Shown here: positions 51,601-60,369 of the stretch, piece after piece
How the letters are laid out: each line of letters opens with the position of its first letter
How positions within the stretch are numbered: the first letter of the stretch is position 1
Assembly: GCA_905478325.1 (NCBI GenBank)
Contig: CAJQIB010000008.1
Location: 62,001 to 126,000, forward strand
DNA: 64,000 nucleotides
Source: an uncultured Flavobacteriales bacterium
Lineage (GTDB): Bacteria; Bacteroidota; Bacteroidia; Flavobacteriales_D; Sanyastnellaceae
Direction of reading: 5' to 3'
Translations under genes and position numbers: made by a program
The notes under the pieces: generated by a model
Databases searched by the model: none
Told to the model about the DNA's origin: nothing
What the model saw: only the letters and a program-made list of their open reading frames with translations

Positions 51601-51946
51601 GGTCAATGCTGAAGTGCGGATTCCTATTTGGTCTACCCTTTCCAGTCAATCGGTCGAATCTGATTTATTGGAGCATCTTCAGTGGGTTGGGTTTGCGGAC
51701 GTCGGCTCAGCTTGGAACGGCAAGCACCCCTATGACACCGCCAATACATTTAACCAGATTACGGTAACCCAAAACCCCATCACGGTCACCATCGACAACA
51801 ACCGCGAACCCATCATTTGGGGAACTGGTTTTGGACTGCGGTCCTACCTGTTCGGCTATTGGGTTCGAGCTGATTGGTGCTGGGGGGTTGACGACAGTCG
51901 TTGGCAAGACCGCTTGTTTGTACTCTCACTCAACTTGGACTTCTAA
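48698..51946 (+). CDS. Large outer-membrane protein: peptidase-MA-like, TolB-propeller and D15-barrel regions
   Basis: A ~1082-residue exported protein (signal peptide ~1-26, ending GMRGQ). Residues ~35-290 resemble a peptidase MA (M1-like) fold, with LQFLVFNKQEDFRQSNIG and the GWYTEGLYSYVSGPWS segment, but with no HExxH zinc motif. Residues ~310-480 carry TolB-like WD40/beta-propeller repeats (MHPDGQRAVLVTEERGQITLWYVD; APDGMTMIWSAMRNGQSDLYRY; ADGSTIWFASNRPNTDL). The C-terminal ~350 residues look like a BamA/D15-type barrel ending in a strand with terminal Phe (FVLSLNLDF). It is a Bacteroidota-specific fusion whose role is not known; an envelope assembly factor is plausible. Confidence 0.8.
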   Translation: MRSQSYLNRLILLALMFFHGVTGMRGQFHDGSNVEFGKNRVQYQSFDWQYFPIDGAEVYYYQGGKALASHVVIDAPRWIKDVEELLDRTIEKPLQFLVFNKQEDFRQSNIGGSSTEDENIGGTALLVGSKIFLFGKGESALLEKDVKKGLAELLFNQTMNGGSWQDALRNNSAMSFPGWYTEGLYSYVSGPWSTEVSMHVKDAARCGLIHDASRATEINAPWVGHAIWKYIADVFGEPVIANVLYMTRVTRSIEQGIQYATGMSLDMLFAEASQYHLSGTTTPEFLPPLISKKDLRRSQTMGGDIPFNLKKHLQYRTFSMHPDGQRAVLVTEERGQITLWYVDLIAGTKKRIGRHGHKIDRVQNDTYPVIAWHPKGRILTYTLEEKGSNFLVNVDLTSLESERKELFQIDKVLSMAYAPDGMTMIWSAMRNGQSDLYRYQVLSNNQRPLWTDPFDDLDPVISADGSTIWFASNRPNTDLTLSHQLGQPIAKTHDLFALDWDAETPSLTHWVQTPEADERQPQIQSEKTISFLTHHPDGSQDRSICWRDSSIASIDTTIHYRWFTQTRIAETLEEPIVRFQEVPSIESVLTTTLLHGHLYWRLQEHEAEDFEGQTRQSKSFEPMQTLELDWDWSPNVTEADFRAYAFGPWKPAGKKTGSNEASPENRVAENAGGSTDPYASPFVLPKPRNYRLNYAIESVKAQLDNSFGNSFYQPYSGAIALQPGLGGLTMTSISDLFEDRRFTVGFRLAGSLENSTYAMAYSDLAKRWDKTWSLERQGITQASNGNQSLIKTHIHLLRHRLTYPFDEVRSLRLQGVMRLDRNVPLSIDAYNLRAGTSFTTQWGAEIAYVFDSSRKRSLNIREGTRYRIWAEYLLTEFNSDNTFGTFGFDFRHYKPLFRDIIFAVRAAGNWSLGSQKLLHFMGGVDNVLSLKGPASSPIDPNTAYAFQTQSTPIRGFQQNVRNGSNMALVNAEVRIPIWSTLSSQSVESDLLEHLQWVGFADVGSAWNGKHPYDTANTFNQITVTQNPITVTIDNNREPIIWGTGFGLRSYLFGYWVRADWCWGVDDSRWQDRLFVLSLNLDF

Positions 51947-51956
51947 ATTTATAAGC

Positions 51957-52352
51957 ATGGACATCAGCACTGCACTTCTTTTGTTGGCCATCGGCCTCAT
52001 CGCCGGAATCGCCGCGGGCTTTGTCGGCATAGGTGGCGGCATGATCATTGTTCCCGCTTTGGTTTTTGGTCTGGGTATGACCCAACACATGGCTCAGGGA
52101 ACCTCGCTCGCTATGATGCTTCCTCCCATTGGGATATTGGGCGTCATGAATTACGCGAAAGCAGGCGAAATCAACATCAACTATGCGCTCTTGTTGGCGC
52201 TCACATTTATCCTTGGCGCTTGGCTGGGTAGCCGTTGGTCTTTAAAAATTAACGCGTCAATCGTACGCTTAATTTTCGCTGTTTTCATGGTGTTAGCGGC
52301 CATTCGCATGGCTATAAAATCAATCACAGAGCTGAGTGACCCAATGGGTTGA
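51957..52352 (+). CDS. Half-length TauE/SafE-family membrane protein
   Basis: A 131-residue protein with about four membrane spans and the TauE/SafE signature GFVGIGGGMIIVPALVF (~22-38) plus the GTSLAMM repeat element. Full TauE/SafE permeases have about 250 residues and an internal duplication, so this is one half; it probably works as a homodimer, like other short Bacteroidota members. The family exports sulfite or organosulfonates; the substrate here is unknown. A TAAATTTA box ends 5 nt before the ATG. It is convergent with recQ. Confidence 0.85.
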   Translation: MDISTALLLLAIGLIAGIAAGFVGIGGGMIIVPALVFGLGMTQHMAQGTSLAMMLPPIGILGVMNYAKAGEININYALLLALTFILGAWLGSRWSLKINASIVRLIFAVFMVLAAIRMAIKSITELSDPMG

Positions 52353-52359
52353 CTCGCGA

Positions 52360-54558
52360 TTAATTAGCAAATACGCTGAGAAACTTGATGCGTGCCAAAC
52401 GCATCTCCTCCTCACTGTAAGCATCTCCGTATTCTTGAATGAGTGCCTCGACACCTTCATCTTCGGAGTCCTTGAGGAAGTCAAACAATTCGTCCAGGCT
52501 GTCATCATCAAGGGTTTGATCCAAGATGTAGTCCAAATTCACGCGGGTTCCTGCAGAAACAATCCCTTCTATTTCATCCAACAAGTCAGCACGGCTCATA
52601 TTGAGATCCCGTGCGATATCAGCCAGCTCAATCTTACGGTCTATGCGCTGAATGATGTGCACTTTATTGGATGAACGGCTCGATGATGAGCGCACCAACA
52701 AGTCAGAATCGCGTTCGATCCCCTCATCTTCAACGTAGCCCTTAACCAGCTTCAAAAATGGGCCTCCATACTTCTTGGCTTTCCCTGTTCCAACCCCAGA
52801 AATTCGCAGCAACTCATCTTCCGTAATGGGATAGTGAATGGCCATTTCATCCAATGAGATGTCTTGGAAAATCACATACGGTGGAAGAGACTCTTTATCC
52901 GCCAACTCCTTTCGCAAAGTGGTCAGAAGCGTTCTCAATTTCGTATCCAATGCTCCTCCTTCCCCTGAGCGCGTTTGGCTCATTGAATCCATAAAATCAA
53001 CATCAGAAAAGTCACGTTCTTTTGCAACGATCACAGGCTTGGGATTGGTCAAAAAAGCCATCCCTCGATCCGTGATTTTCAACGTGCCATAGGTCTCAAT
53101 TTCCTTTCGGATCAATCCGAGCACGAGCATCTGACGAATAATTCCGTTCCAATGACGCGGTTTTTGATCCTCCCCTCGTTTCCAAAAGGAACTCTCAGTG
53201 CCCTTGTAGTCTTGAATCTCCCGGTTTTCTTCTCCGCACAGAACGCCCGTAATAAAAGGCGACCGGAATTTCTGCTTGTGCTCAAGAATCAAACTCAGTA
53301 TCAAATGGACTTCTTCTTGACCATCGCGCATCTTAGGCGGATTCGCCATGTTGTCGCAATTCATAGCCCCCGGTCCGTTGACCTCATCAAATTCTTCTCC
53401 AAAATAATGGAGCAGGAATTTCCTACGCGACATAGAAGTCTCGGCATACGCCATGACCTCTTGTAACAGTTGATGACCAATTTCTTGTTCAGCTAGCGGC
53501 TTTCCTTGTAAGAATTTCTCAAGCTTTTCAATGTCTCGGTGCGAATAGAATGCGATGCAATGCCCTTCTCCACCGTCTCTCCCTGCTCTTCCAGTCTCCT
53601 GATAGTAACTCTCCAAAGACTTGGGCATATCATAGTGAATCACAAACCGCACGTCCGGCTTGTCAATTCCCATCCCAAAAGCAATGGTCGCAACGATGAT
53701 GTCAACATCCTGCATCAAGAACTGGTCTTGAATTCTGCTTCGTTGATGCGCATCCATTCCGGCATGATACCCCAACGCCTTGATGCCGTTTACTTGCAAC
53801 AGCTCCGCAATCTCTTCAACTTTCTTTCGACTTAAGCAGTAGATAATGCCACTTTTCCCCGCGTGCTTCTTTGCATGGCGCACAATCTGCTTCATCGCGT
53901 CCTTTTTGGCGCGTATCTCATAAAAGAGGTTCTCTCGATTGAATGAAGCTTTGAAAAGCATCGCATCCTTCATCTCCAGGTTTTTCTGGATGTCAGTTTG
54001 CACTTTAGGAGTGGCCGTGGCTGTTAAAGCAATGATCGGGACATCAGCGATTTGCTTCACGATGGCTCGGATTCGTCTGTACTCCGGGCGGAAGTCATGT
54101 CCCCACTCCGAAATACAATGTGCCTCATCGACCGCAACAAAACTGATTCGAATGCTCTTTAGGAAATTGATGTTGTCCTCCTTGGTCAAGCTCTCAGGAG
54201 CAACATAGAGCAGCTTTGTCAAACCCGTAGACACGTCTTCCCGCACCTGCAAGGCGTCAGCCTTGGACAAACTTGAATTTAGAAAGTGCGCAATGGAATC
54301 TTTTTCGTGGTGGCCACGAATGGCATCCACCTGATTTTTCATCAAGGCGATCAAAGGAGAAACCACAATGGCCGTTCCTTCCAACATCAGCGCGGGCAAT
54401 TGATAGCATAGTGACTTACCCCCACCAGTAGGCATGATGACAAAGGAGTCCTGGCCGCGTAAAACGCATTCCACGACTTCTTCTTGCTCGCCCTTGAATT
54501 CATTAAACCCAAAGAATCGGCTGAGCGCCACTGAGGGCGACATTTCCGCTGTATTCAT
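52360..54558 (-). CDS. recQ: ATP-dependent DNA helicase RecQ
   Basis: A ~732-residue helicase. Walker A MPTGGGKS (~42-48), DEAH in VAVDEAHCISEWGHDFRPEY (~142-147) and motif VI YYQETGRAGRDG are intact. The RecQ-C zinc motif is degenerate: MSRRKFLLHYFGEEF...GAMNCDNMANP keeps one of the four usual Cys. A winged helix, an HRDC domain (~515-600) and a ~110-residue acidic C-terminal extension follow. Start is ATG 54558 (MNTAEMSPS). Despite the lost zinc site, the length and motor suggest function. Confidence 0.95.
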   Translation of the reverse strand: MNTAEMSPSVALSRFFGFNEFKGEQEEVVECVLRGQDSFVIMPTGGGKSLCYQLPALMLEGTAIVVSPLIALMKNQVDAIRGHHEKDSIAHFLNSSLSKADALQVREDVSTGLTKLLYVAPESLTKEDNINFLKSIRISFVAVDEAHCISEWGHDFRPEYRRIRAIVKQIADVPIIALTATATPKVQTDIQKNLEMKDAMLFKASFNRENLFYEIRAKKDAMKQIVRHAKKHAGKSGIIYCLSRKKVEEIAELLQVNGIKALGYHAGMDAHQRSRIQDQFLMQDVDIIVATIAFGMGIDKPDVRFVIHYDMPKSLESYYQETGRAGRDGGEGHCIAFYSHRDIEKLEKFLQGKPLAEQEIGHQLLQEVMAYAETSMSRRKFLLHYFGEEFDEVNGPGAMNCDNMANPPKMRDGQEEVHLILSLILEHKQKFRSPFITGVLCGEENREIQDYKGTESSFWKRGEDQKPRHWNGIIRQMLVLGLIRKEIETYGTLKITDRGMAFLTNPKPVIVAKERDFSDVDFMDSMSQTRSGEGGALDTKLRTLLTTLRKELADKESLPPYVIFQDISLDEMAIHYPITEDELLRISGVGTGKAKKYGGPFLKLVKGYVEDEGIERDSDLLVRSSSSRSSNKVHIIQRIDRKIELADIARDLNMSRADLLDEIEGIVSAGTRVNLDYILDQTLDDDSLDELFDFLKDSEDEGVEALIQEYGDAYSEEEMRLARIKFLSVFAN

Positions 54559-54599
54559 CAATCAGACATTTGGTGCCGGTTTTCACCGGACGAAAGTTT

Positions 54600-54607
54600 T
54601 AGCTTTG
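54600..54607 (+). promoter_or_regulatory. -7 box upstream of the sugar-phosphate isomerase
   Basis: TAGCTTTG matches TAnnTTTG exactly, 67 nt before the TTG start at 54675. The nearest TTG lies 27 nt upstream, beyond the usual spacing, so the -33 element is weak. Confidence 0.35.
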
Positions 54608-54674
54608 CGCTACTGAAAGATACACAACTTATCCCCGAATTCGACACGCAATCTAACGCTTCAACTCTACGCAC

Positions 54675-55646
54675 TTGAATACGCCTTCACCAAAGCTCTC
54701 CATTTTAGAACGGGCACGCCTGACTCTTCAATTGGAGAGTAATGCCGTCCGTCAACTAATGACGCAGCTCAATGATGACTTCGAGTCGGTCGTATCGCAT
54801 CTTTTGCAATTCAAGGGCAGGGTGATTATCACCGGAATTGGCAAGAGTGGTATCATCGCTCAAAAGCTCGTTGCCACATTCAATTCAACCGGGACACCGG
54901 CCGTCTTCATGCACGCAGCCGATGCAATCCACGGAGACTTGGGCCTTGTGCAAAAAGAAGACGTGGTTTTGTGCATTTCAAAAAGCGGCAATTCCCCTGA
55001 GATCAAGGCGCTCACCCCCCTGATTCATAGCCTGGGTGCGCCGTTGATTGGAATGGTCGGCAACACCGATTCACATCTAGCACTTCAAAGCCGTTGGGTA
55101 TTGGACGCTACAGTAGAAAAGGAAGCCTGTCCATTGGACTTGGCCCCAACGTCAAGCACAACCGCTCAAATGGCCTTGGGCGATGCCCTAGCAACCTGTC
55201 TCATGGAGGCTCGAGGTTTTCGCGGAGAGGACTTTGCTCAAGTTCACCCAGGAGGAGCACTTGGCAAACGACTTTATGTTCGGTTGGCAGACTTGGTTTC
55301 AACAGACAGAAAGCCACAAGTCGATGTCACCACATCACTTCAGGAGTCCGTCCTTGAAATGAGCGCTGGACGTTGTGGAGCTACCGCCGTAATGGACGGG
55401 AACACGCTCGTTGGCATCATCACCGATGGAGACATCCGTCGCTCCATTGAAAAAGGACTTTCCCCGCGCACTCCTGCACGAGACATCATGTCGACCTCAC
55501 CAAAGACGATGGAATCCAACCAATTGGCCGTTGAAGCATTCCAATGCATGGAATCCACATCCATCACACAAATCGTAGTGCTTGAGCAGGGACACTACCA
55601 GGGCATGGTCCATTTGCATGACATCCTAAAAGAAGGGATTTATTAA
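54675..55646 (+). CDS. kdsD: KpsF/GutQ (KdsD-type) arabinose-5-phosphate isomerase
   Basis: A 323-residue SIS-domain isomerase converting ribulose 5-phosphate to arabinose 5-phosphate, the first step of Kdo synthesis for LPS. SIS motifs are VIITGIGKSGIIAQKLVATFNSTG and HGDLGLV...CISKSGNSPE; a CBS pair (~200-323; GITDGDIRRSIEKG) follows. The start is a TTG (MNTPSPKLSI); the next Met is residue 29, inside the conserved helix. It is divergent from recQ and 16 nt upstream of tatC. Confidence 0.88.
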   Translation: MNTPSPKLSILERARLTLQLESNAVRQLMTQLNDDFESVVSHLLQFKGRVIITGIGKSGIIAQKLVATFNSTGTPAVFMHAADAIHGDLGLVQKEDVVLCISKSGNSPEIKALTPLIHSLGAPLIGMVGNTDSHLALQSRWVLDATVEKEACPLDLAPTSSTTAQMALGDALATCLMEARGFRGEDFAQVHPGGALGKRLYVRLADLVSTDRKPQVDVTTSLQESVLEMSAGRCGATAVMDGNTLVGIITDGDIRRSIEKGLSPRTPARDIMSTSPKTMESNQLAVEAFQCMESTSITQIVVLEQGHYQGMVHLHDILKEGIY

Positions 55647-55662
55647 TCCGTCAGCATCCACC

Positions 55663-56493
55663 ATGGCATTGGATCAACCCACAGAGAAAAAAACCGAGGA
55701 AGCCGAGATGGGCTTTTTGGACCATTTGGAAGAATTGCGCAAACGACTCTTTTGGTCGGCTGTCTTCATTCTTTCGGCAGGAATCACCCTGTTTATCTGC
55801 AAGTCTTGGCTTTTTGAAACGGTGCTTTTCGGTCCACGACGGATAGATTTTGCGAGTTTTAGAGCGTGGTGCTGGTTGTCGGAAACCATCGGTGCTGGAC
55901 AAACACTGTGTGTTCAAGAGATTCGCTATGAGCTGATCAATACCACCATGCTGGGGAATTTCACCACGCACATCCTTGTCTCTGCAATCGGAGGCTTCAT
56001 CATCGCATTTCCTCTTGTCTTTTGGCAAGGCTGGCTGTTCATTCGGCCCGCGCTGAAAATGGCAGAAGTCAAAGCAGCCAACGGCATCGGCCTGAGCTCT
56101 TCCGCCTTGTTTTTCACTGGAGTCGCTTTTGGCTACTGGGTCATCGCCCCCCTGTCATTGCAATTTCTCGGCAACTATGAACTCGGAGATGTGGAAGCTC
56201 GGATTTCCGTGATGTCCTATATGAAGACCATCGCCTCCATTACTTTGGCCGCTGGATTGATCTTTCAACTCCCTGTAGTGGTCTACTTCCTCAGCCGAGC
56301 AGGGCTGGTCACTCCTGAAATCCTCAAGTCGTACCGACGACACGCCTTGGTCGCTATATTGGTTATCGCCGCAGTGATCACTCCTCCGGATTTAACCAGC
56401 CAAGTGCTCGTCGCTTTGCCTGTATTGGTGCTCTACGAAGTGAGCATCGTCATTTCTCGACGCGTGATCAAACGAAATGCTGAACGCGCCTAA
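55663..56493 (+). CDS. tatC: Sec-independent protein translocase TatC
   Basis: A 276-residue polytopic protein, the receptor of the twin-arginine pathway for folded proteins. The N-terminal signature MGFLDHLEELRKRLFWS (15-31), the IGGFIIAFPLVFWQGWLFIRPAL segment and the SYRRHALVAILVIAAVITPPD motif are all present, with about six spans. A ~45-residue insertion after the first span (FGPRRIDFASFRAWCWLSETI...) is larger than in E. coli and is seen in Bacteroidota. No tatA/E gene is in the window. Confidence 0.95.
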   Translation: MALDQPTEKKTEEAEMGFLDHLEELRKRLFWSAVFILSAGITLFICKSWLFETVLFGPRRIDFASFRAWCWLSETIGAGQTLCVQEIRYELINTTMLGNFTTHILVSAIGGFIIAFPLVFWQGWLFIRPALKMAEVKAANGIGLSSSALFFTGVAFGYWVIAPLSLQFLGNYELGDVEARISVMSYMKTIASITLAAGLIFQLPVVVYFLSRAGLVTPEILKSYRRHALVAILVIAAVITPPDLTSQVLVALPVLVLYEVSIVISRRVIKRNAERA

Positions 56494-56498
56494 TCTTG

Positions 56499-58961
56499 AT
56501 GAAGCCCCCGATTCTCTTATTGATTCTCATCTGCCTGGGCTCCATCACCGGGTGGTCTCAAAACACGACTGTTTCAGGGCGCGTATTTGATGTGAGCAAT
56601 GGGAGAGCGCTTCCGTATGTCAATGTATCATTCAGCGCGTCAGGAGAAGGCGTCGCAACCAATGAAAACGGAGAGTATTTTCTGACCACACCCCGACGCC
56701 CTGGCATGCTTTACGTTAGTTTTTTGGGATATGGCAGCCAGTCGTTGAATGTTACCCGAGGCATCAAGCAGAAGCAAAACATTGCGTTGGAACCCCGTCA
56801 AATCGCATTGATTGCAGCTGAAGTCCGTCCTGATCCAGACGCCGTAAATCCCGCCAAACCTTTTATGCAGAGGGTTTTGGAGGCCAAAGCACAAAACGAT
56901 CCTTCACGGCTCCCTGCTGCGAAACAAAAAACGTTTACCCGCATTGAGTTAGACGTTAATGATATCAGCGAAGAGCAAAGAACACGGTGGTATTGGGGAC
57001 CGTTTTCTTGGGTGTTCGATTACATGGACAGTTCTGAAGTGAGAACGGCGCTCCCACTCATGATCGGGGAGTCCATTGGGACTGTTCATACTGCACGTAA
57101 TCCAACGCGTAAACAAGCCATTATTGAAGCGGCTCAAATGAGCGGACGGATCACCGGAGGAGATAATCCATCTGAATTGAATGCCCGTTTTCCAGAGATC
57201 AATCTCTATCAGAATCGCTTGTTGATGCTGAACCGGGCCTTCACTTCACCGCTGCATGATCGAGGAAATGCGCACTACCGGTATTACATACTCGACACGC
57301 TCGACATCAATGAACGTGCGGCAATCCACCTCGCCTTTGTCCCGAAGCGTAAGGGAGAACTGACATTCGAAGGCGAATTGTGGATTGACACGTTGAGTCT
57401 TTCTCTTGCCCGTGTTGAGGCGAATCTTAGTGAATCGGCCAACGTCAACTATGTCCGTTCATTTAGCTGGGAACAAGAATTCCAATCCGTACAGAAAGAC
57501 GCCGACACCGCAGTAGCTTGGATGTTGTCCCACGAATCCATGCTCATTGACATGAGCCTCACTGATCGGACACTCGGAGCGTATCTCCGGCGTACAATTG
57601 ACTTTAGCGAAAGCGCTTGGGCAGATGCCTGGCCCGATTCAGTTTGGACGGGTGGTCGCGATATGATATTCGCTGTCAATTCCACAGCCGTTTCCGAATC
57701 TGACTGGTCGGAATTGCGGCCCAAGCCGCTTTTGGAAAGAGAAAGCCGCATCTATGAAATGGTGGATTCCGTTCAAAACATGCAGGCCTATCGTTGGGTC
57801 AAAAAACTAGGCTATCTGGGGGCTACAGGATATGTGATGACCGGCCCTTTGGAATGGGGGGCATGGTGGTCCGCCTACACGACAAACCCCACTGAAGGCG
57901 ATCGGTACCGACTGGATCTGCGGACTTCGAATGCATTCAGCAAACGTTTCATGCCGGGCATTTTCGTCGCATACGGCACGTTGGACCACCGTTGGAAGTC
58001 CGGAATTAATCTTCGGTTTATCCTCCGGAAATCGCCGCGCACCGAAGCTAATTTCGAAATCAAAAGAGATGTAGAGCAATTTGGGATGAACGGATTGCTC
58101 GACCAAGGGGAAGTCTTCACTTCTCTGCTCAGAACAGGTTCGATCGCCCCACTGTCAGAAGTTATTCGCGCTGAGGCCAGCCTCTTGCATGAATTCGGAA
58201 AGGGGTTTAGTGGATTTGTGGAAGGCCGTCATCGCCGAGTTGCCGCCATTGGTGACTGGGACTTTAAAGATCCTGAAGACGGTTCTCCCCTTGATCAATT
58301 GATCACAACGGAATTCACCGGTATACTCCGATACGCTTTCCAAGAGCGATTCGTCAGTGGAGAATTTGAGCGCATCAGCTTGGGTACGGAGTGGCCCATT
58401 GTTACCGGAACGGCAACGTGGGGACTGCCTGGAGTTCTTGGCTCGCAATACAACTACCTCCGATCAACGCTCGACGCTGAAGACGTTGCGCGCATCGGAC
58501 TGGTTGGACGCGTTGAGTGGTTGGCGCAAGCAGGAAAGTACTGGGGGTCGGCTCCATACCCTTTGATGGAAGTGGTCGCTGCAAGTGGAACGTACTTCAT
58601 GACTCCCGAGTCGTTCAACCTGTTAAACCCCCTTGAATTGGTCACCGACGAGTGGGTCAAAGCCTCCGTAGAATGGCACCTCGAAGGGTTTTTCCTCAAC
58701 CACATTCCATTGCTTCGCCGAATCGGCCTCAGAGAGGTCGCGGGAGTGAAATCAATCGTGGGGAGTTGGGATGCAAAGCACGAAGGTTTGGTGGCACTTC
58801 GCGACGGAACAAATGGAATATCAGCGCCTTATACCGAGTGCTCATTGGGCATTGAAAACATCTTTCGCTTTCTTCGAATAGATGCTGTTTGGCGCACAGA
58901 CCGGGAGTTTGGGACTGCCGATAGCTGGGGAATTCGAATCGGATTCGCTGCTGAAATTTGA
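56499..58961 (+). CDS. DUF5686 outer-membrane protein with N-terminal carboxypeptidase-regulatory-like domain
   Basis: An ~820-residue exported protein: signal peptide (core [14 protein letters not shown], cleaved before WSQ), a CarboxypepD_reg-like domain (~24-100; [21 protein letters not shown]...[12 protein letters not shown]), a conserved DUF5686 middle region ([12 protein letters not shown]-type segment at ~260; the [22 protein letters not shown] segment) and a C-terminal barrel-like part. ATG 56499 is chosen over the TTG just before it. It lies in the kdsD-tatC-DUF5686-lptB order, which I recall as conserved in this phylum. Its role is unknown; a TonB-independent barrel is likely. Confidence 0.8.
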   Translation: MKPPILLLILICLGSITGWSQNTTVSGRVFDVSNGRALPYVNVSFSASGEGVATNENGEYFLTTPRRPGMLYVSFLGYGSQSLNVTRGIKQKQNIALEPRQIALIAAEVRPDPDAVNPAKPFMQRVLEAKAQNDPSRLPAAKQKTFTRIELDVNDISEEQRTRWYWGPFSWVFDYMDSSEVRTALPLMIGESIGTVHTARNPTRKQAIIEAAQMSGRITGGDNPSELNARFPEINLYQNRLLMLNRAFTSPLHDRGNAHYRYYILDTLDINERAAIHLAFVPKRKGELTFEGELWIDTLSLSLARVEANLSESANVNYVRSFSWEQEFQSVQKDADTAVAWMLSHESMLIDMSLTDRTLGAYLRRTIDFSESAWADAWPDSVWTGGRDMIFAVNSTAVSESDWSELRPKPLLERESRIYEMVDSVQNMQAYRWVKKLGYLGATGYVMTGPLEWGAWWSAYTTNPTEGDRYRLDLRTSNAFSKRFMPGIFVAYGTLDHRWKSGINLRFILRKSPRTEANFEIKRDVEQFGMNGLLDQGEVFTSLLRTGSIAPLSEVIRAEASLLHEFGKGFSGFVEGRHRRVAAIGDWDFKDPEDGSPLDQLITTEFTGILRYAFQERFVSGEFERISLGTEWPIVTGTATWGLPGVLGSQYNYLRSTLDAEDVARIGLVGRVEWLAQAGKYWGSAPYPLMEVVAASGTYFMTPESFNLLNPLELVTDEWVKASVEWHLEGFFLNHIPLLRRIGLREVAGVKSIVGSWDAKHEGLVALRDGTNGISAPYTECSLGIENIFRFLRIDAVWRTDREFGTADSWGIRIGFAAEI

Positions 58962-58987
58962 ACCATTCGCATTCCGAAACGCCCGAT

Positions 58988-58995
58988 TACCTTTA
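58988..58995 (+). promoter_or_regulatory. -7-like box of lptB
   Basis: TACCTTTA (7 of 8 to TAnnTTTG) ends 4 nt before ATG 59000; TTC at 58966-58968 gives a -33 element at spacing 19. It would give lptB its own leaderless transcript inside the operon and favours ATG 59000 as start. Confidence 0.4.
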
Positions 58996-58999
58996 CACC

Positions 59000-59755
59000 A
59001 TGGATCCACAGTCTGAGAAACCCATGAAATTACACGCTCGCGGTCTGGTCAAGCATTATGGTCAGCGTCGGGTAGTGGATGGCGTTTCGTTGGAAGTGAT
59101 GCAAGGTGAAGTGGTGGGATTGCTCGGTCCCAATGGAGCTGGAAAGACGACCAGCTTTTATGCGGTGGTGGGATTGGTGCAGGCGGATGCTGGCCATGTT
59201 TTTCTCGATGACCGTGAAATTACATCCATGCCCATGTACCAGAGAAGTCGATTGGGCTTAGGGTATTTGCCTCAAGAGGCCTCCATTTTTCGAAAACTGA
59301 GTGTCGAAGACAACATCGCGGCCATTCTCGAATTGCAGCCGTTGTCCATCAAAGAGCAGACGGATAAATTGGAGTCGTTGCTCGCTGAATTTGGATTGGA
59401 AAAAGTCCGGAAGTCCCGCGGCGATGTTCTCAGTGGGGGAGAAAGAAGACGCACCGAGATAGCACGAGCTCTTGCGACCGATCCTAAATTTATTTTACTC
59501 GACGAACCATTTGCCGGCGTGGATCCAATTGCAGTGGAAGACATCCAACGGATTGTCAATCAACTGCGGTCGAAAAACATCGGAATTCTCATCACGGACC
59601 ACAATGTTCAAGAGACGCTGCACATCACCGACCGGGCTTATTTGCTCTTTGAAGGGCGCATCCTAAAACACGGTACTGCGGATGAATTGGCTTCCGATGA
59701 GCAGGTGAGACGGGTGTATCTCGGTCAGAACTTCGAGCTTCGCCAGCGGTCTTAA
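59000..59755 (+). CDS. lptB: LPS export ABC transporter ATP-binding protein LptB
   Basis: A ~251-residue ABC ATPase powering LPS extraction with LptFG. Walker [10 protein letters not shown] (43-51), Q-loop, signature [15 protein letters not shown], Walker [11 protein letters not shown] and H-loop ITDHN are all intact. Start options: TTG 58958, overlapping the DUF5686 stop; ATG 59000 (MDPQSEKP); and ATG 59024 ([13 protein letters not shown]), which aligns with the first residue of homologues. The stop overlaps that of ribE. Confidence 0.93.
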   Translation: MDPQSEKPMKLHARGLVKHYGQRRVVDGVSLEVMQGEVVGLLGPNGAGKTTSFYAVVGLVQADAGHVFLDDREITSMPMYQRSRLGLGYLPQEASIFRKLSVEDNIAAILELQPLSIKEQTDKLESLLAEFGLEKVRKSRGDVLSGGERRRTEIARALATDPKFILLDEPFAGVDPIAVEDIQRIVNQLRSKNIGILITDHNVQETLHITDRAYLLFEGRILKHGTADELASDEQVRRVYLGQNFELRQRS

Positions 59756-60360
59756 GCCTCAGACTCTCCCGCCTGAGCTTGGCTCCACATGCGGGCAACG
59801 TATTTCCCGACAATATCAAACTCAATGTTGACCGGCACGCCCGGTTTCAGTTGGCCCAAGTTGGTGTGCTCCCACGTGTAGGGAATGATTGCGACGCTAA
59901 ACCCACCCGCTGAAGAGTCTACCACGGTCAAGCTAATGCCGTTGATGGTGATGGATCCCTTGGGAACCGTCATGAACTCTGGAGACGTCTCATGGCGAAA
60001 CGAAAGTTTCCAGCTACCATTCAAGTCAATCACCGATTCCAAAATAGCCGTGGTGTCAACGTGGCCCTGCACAATGTGTCCATCGAGTCGATCGCCAACA
60101 CGCGTGCACCGTTCTAAATTCACCTTGCCTCCGACAATCCACGATTTCAAATTGGTTCGTTCAAGCGTTTCAGCGATGGCAGTAACGGTATACCGCCCCC
60201 CTTCTACTTCTACAACTGTCAAACAGACACCGTCGTGTGCAACGCTCTGGTCGATATGCAATTCATCGGCAAACGGGGCACTCAATGTGAAGTGAACATT
60301 GGTGTCTTCTTGTGCGATGTGTTCCAATCGCCCCATTCCTTCTATAATTCCTGTAAACAT
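59752..60360 (-). CDS. ribE: Riboflavin synthase alpha chain
   Basis: A 202-residue enzyme converting two 6,7-dimethyl-8-ribityllumazine molecules to riboflavin. The two lumazine-binding repeats start [14 protein letters not shown] and [22 protein letters not shown], as in the family. Length is normal. It is convergent with lptB, sharing the palindromic TTAA as both stop codons, and is 9 nt downstream of the T9SS cargo gene on the same strand. No FMN riboswitch sequence was recognised. Confidence 0.95.
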   Translation of the reverse strand: MFTGIIEGMGRLEHIAQEDTNVHFTLSAPFADELHIDQSVAHDGVCLTVVEVEGGRYTVTAIAETLERTNLKSWIVGGKVNLERCTRVGDRLDGHIVQGHVDTTAILESVIDLNGSWKLSFRHETSPEFMTVPKGSITINGISLTVVDSSAGGFSVAIIPYTWEHTNLGQLKPGVPVNIEFDIVGKYVARMWSQAQAGESEA

Positions 60361-60369
60361 CTCAAGGTA

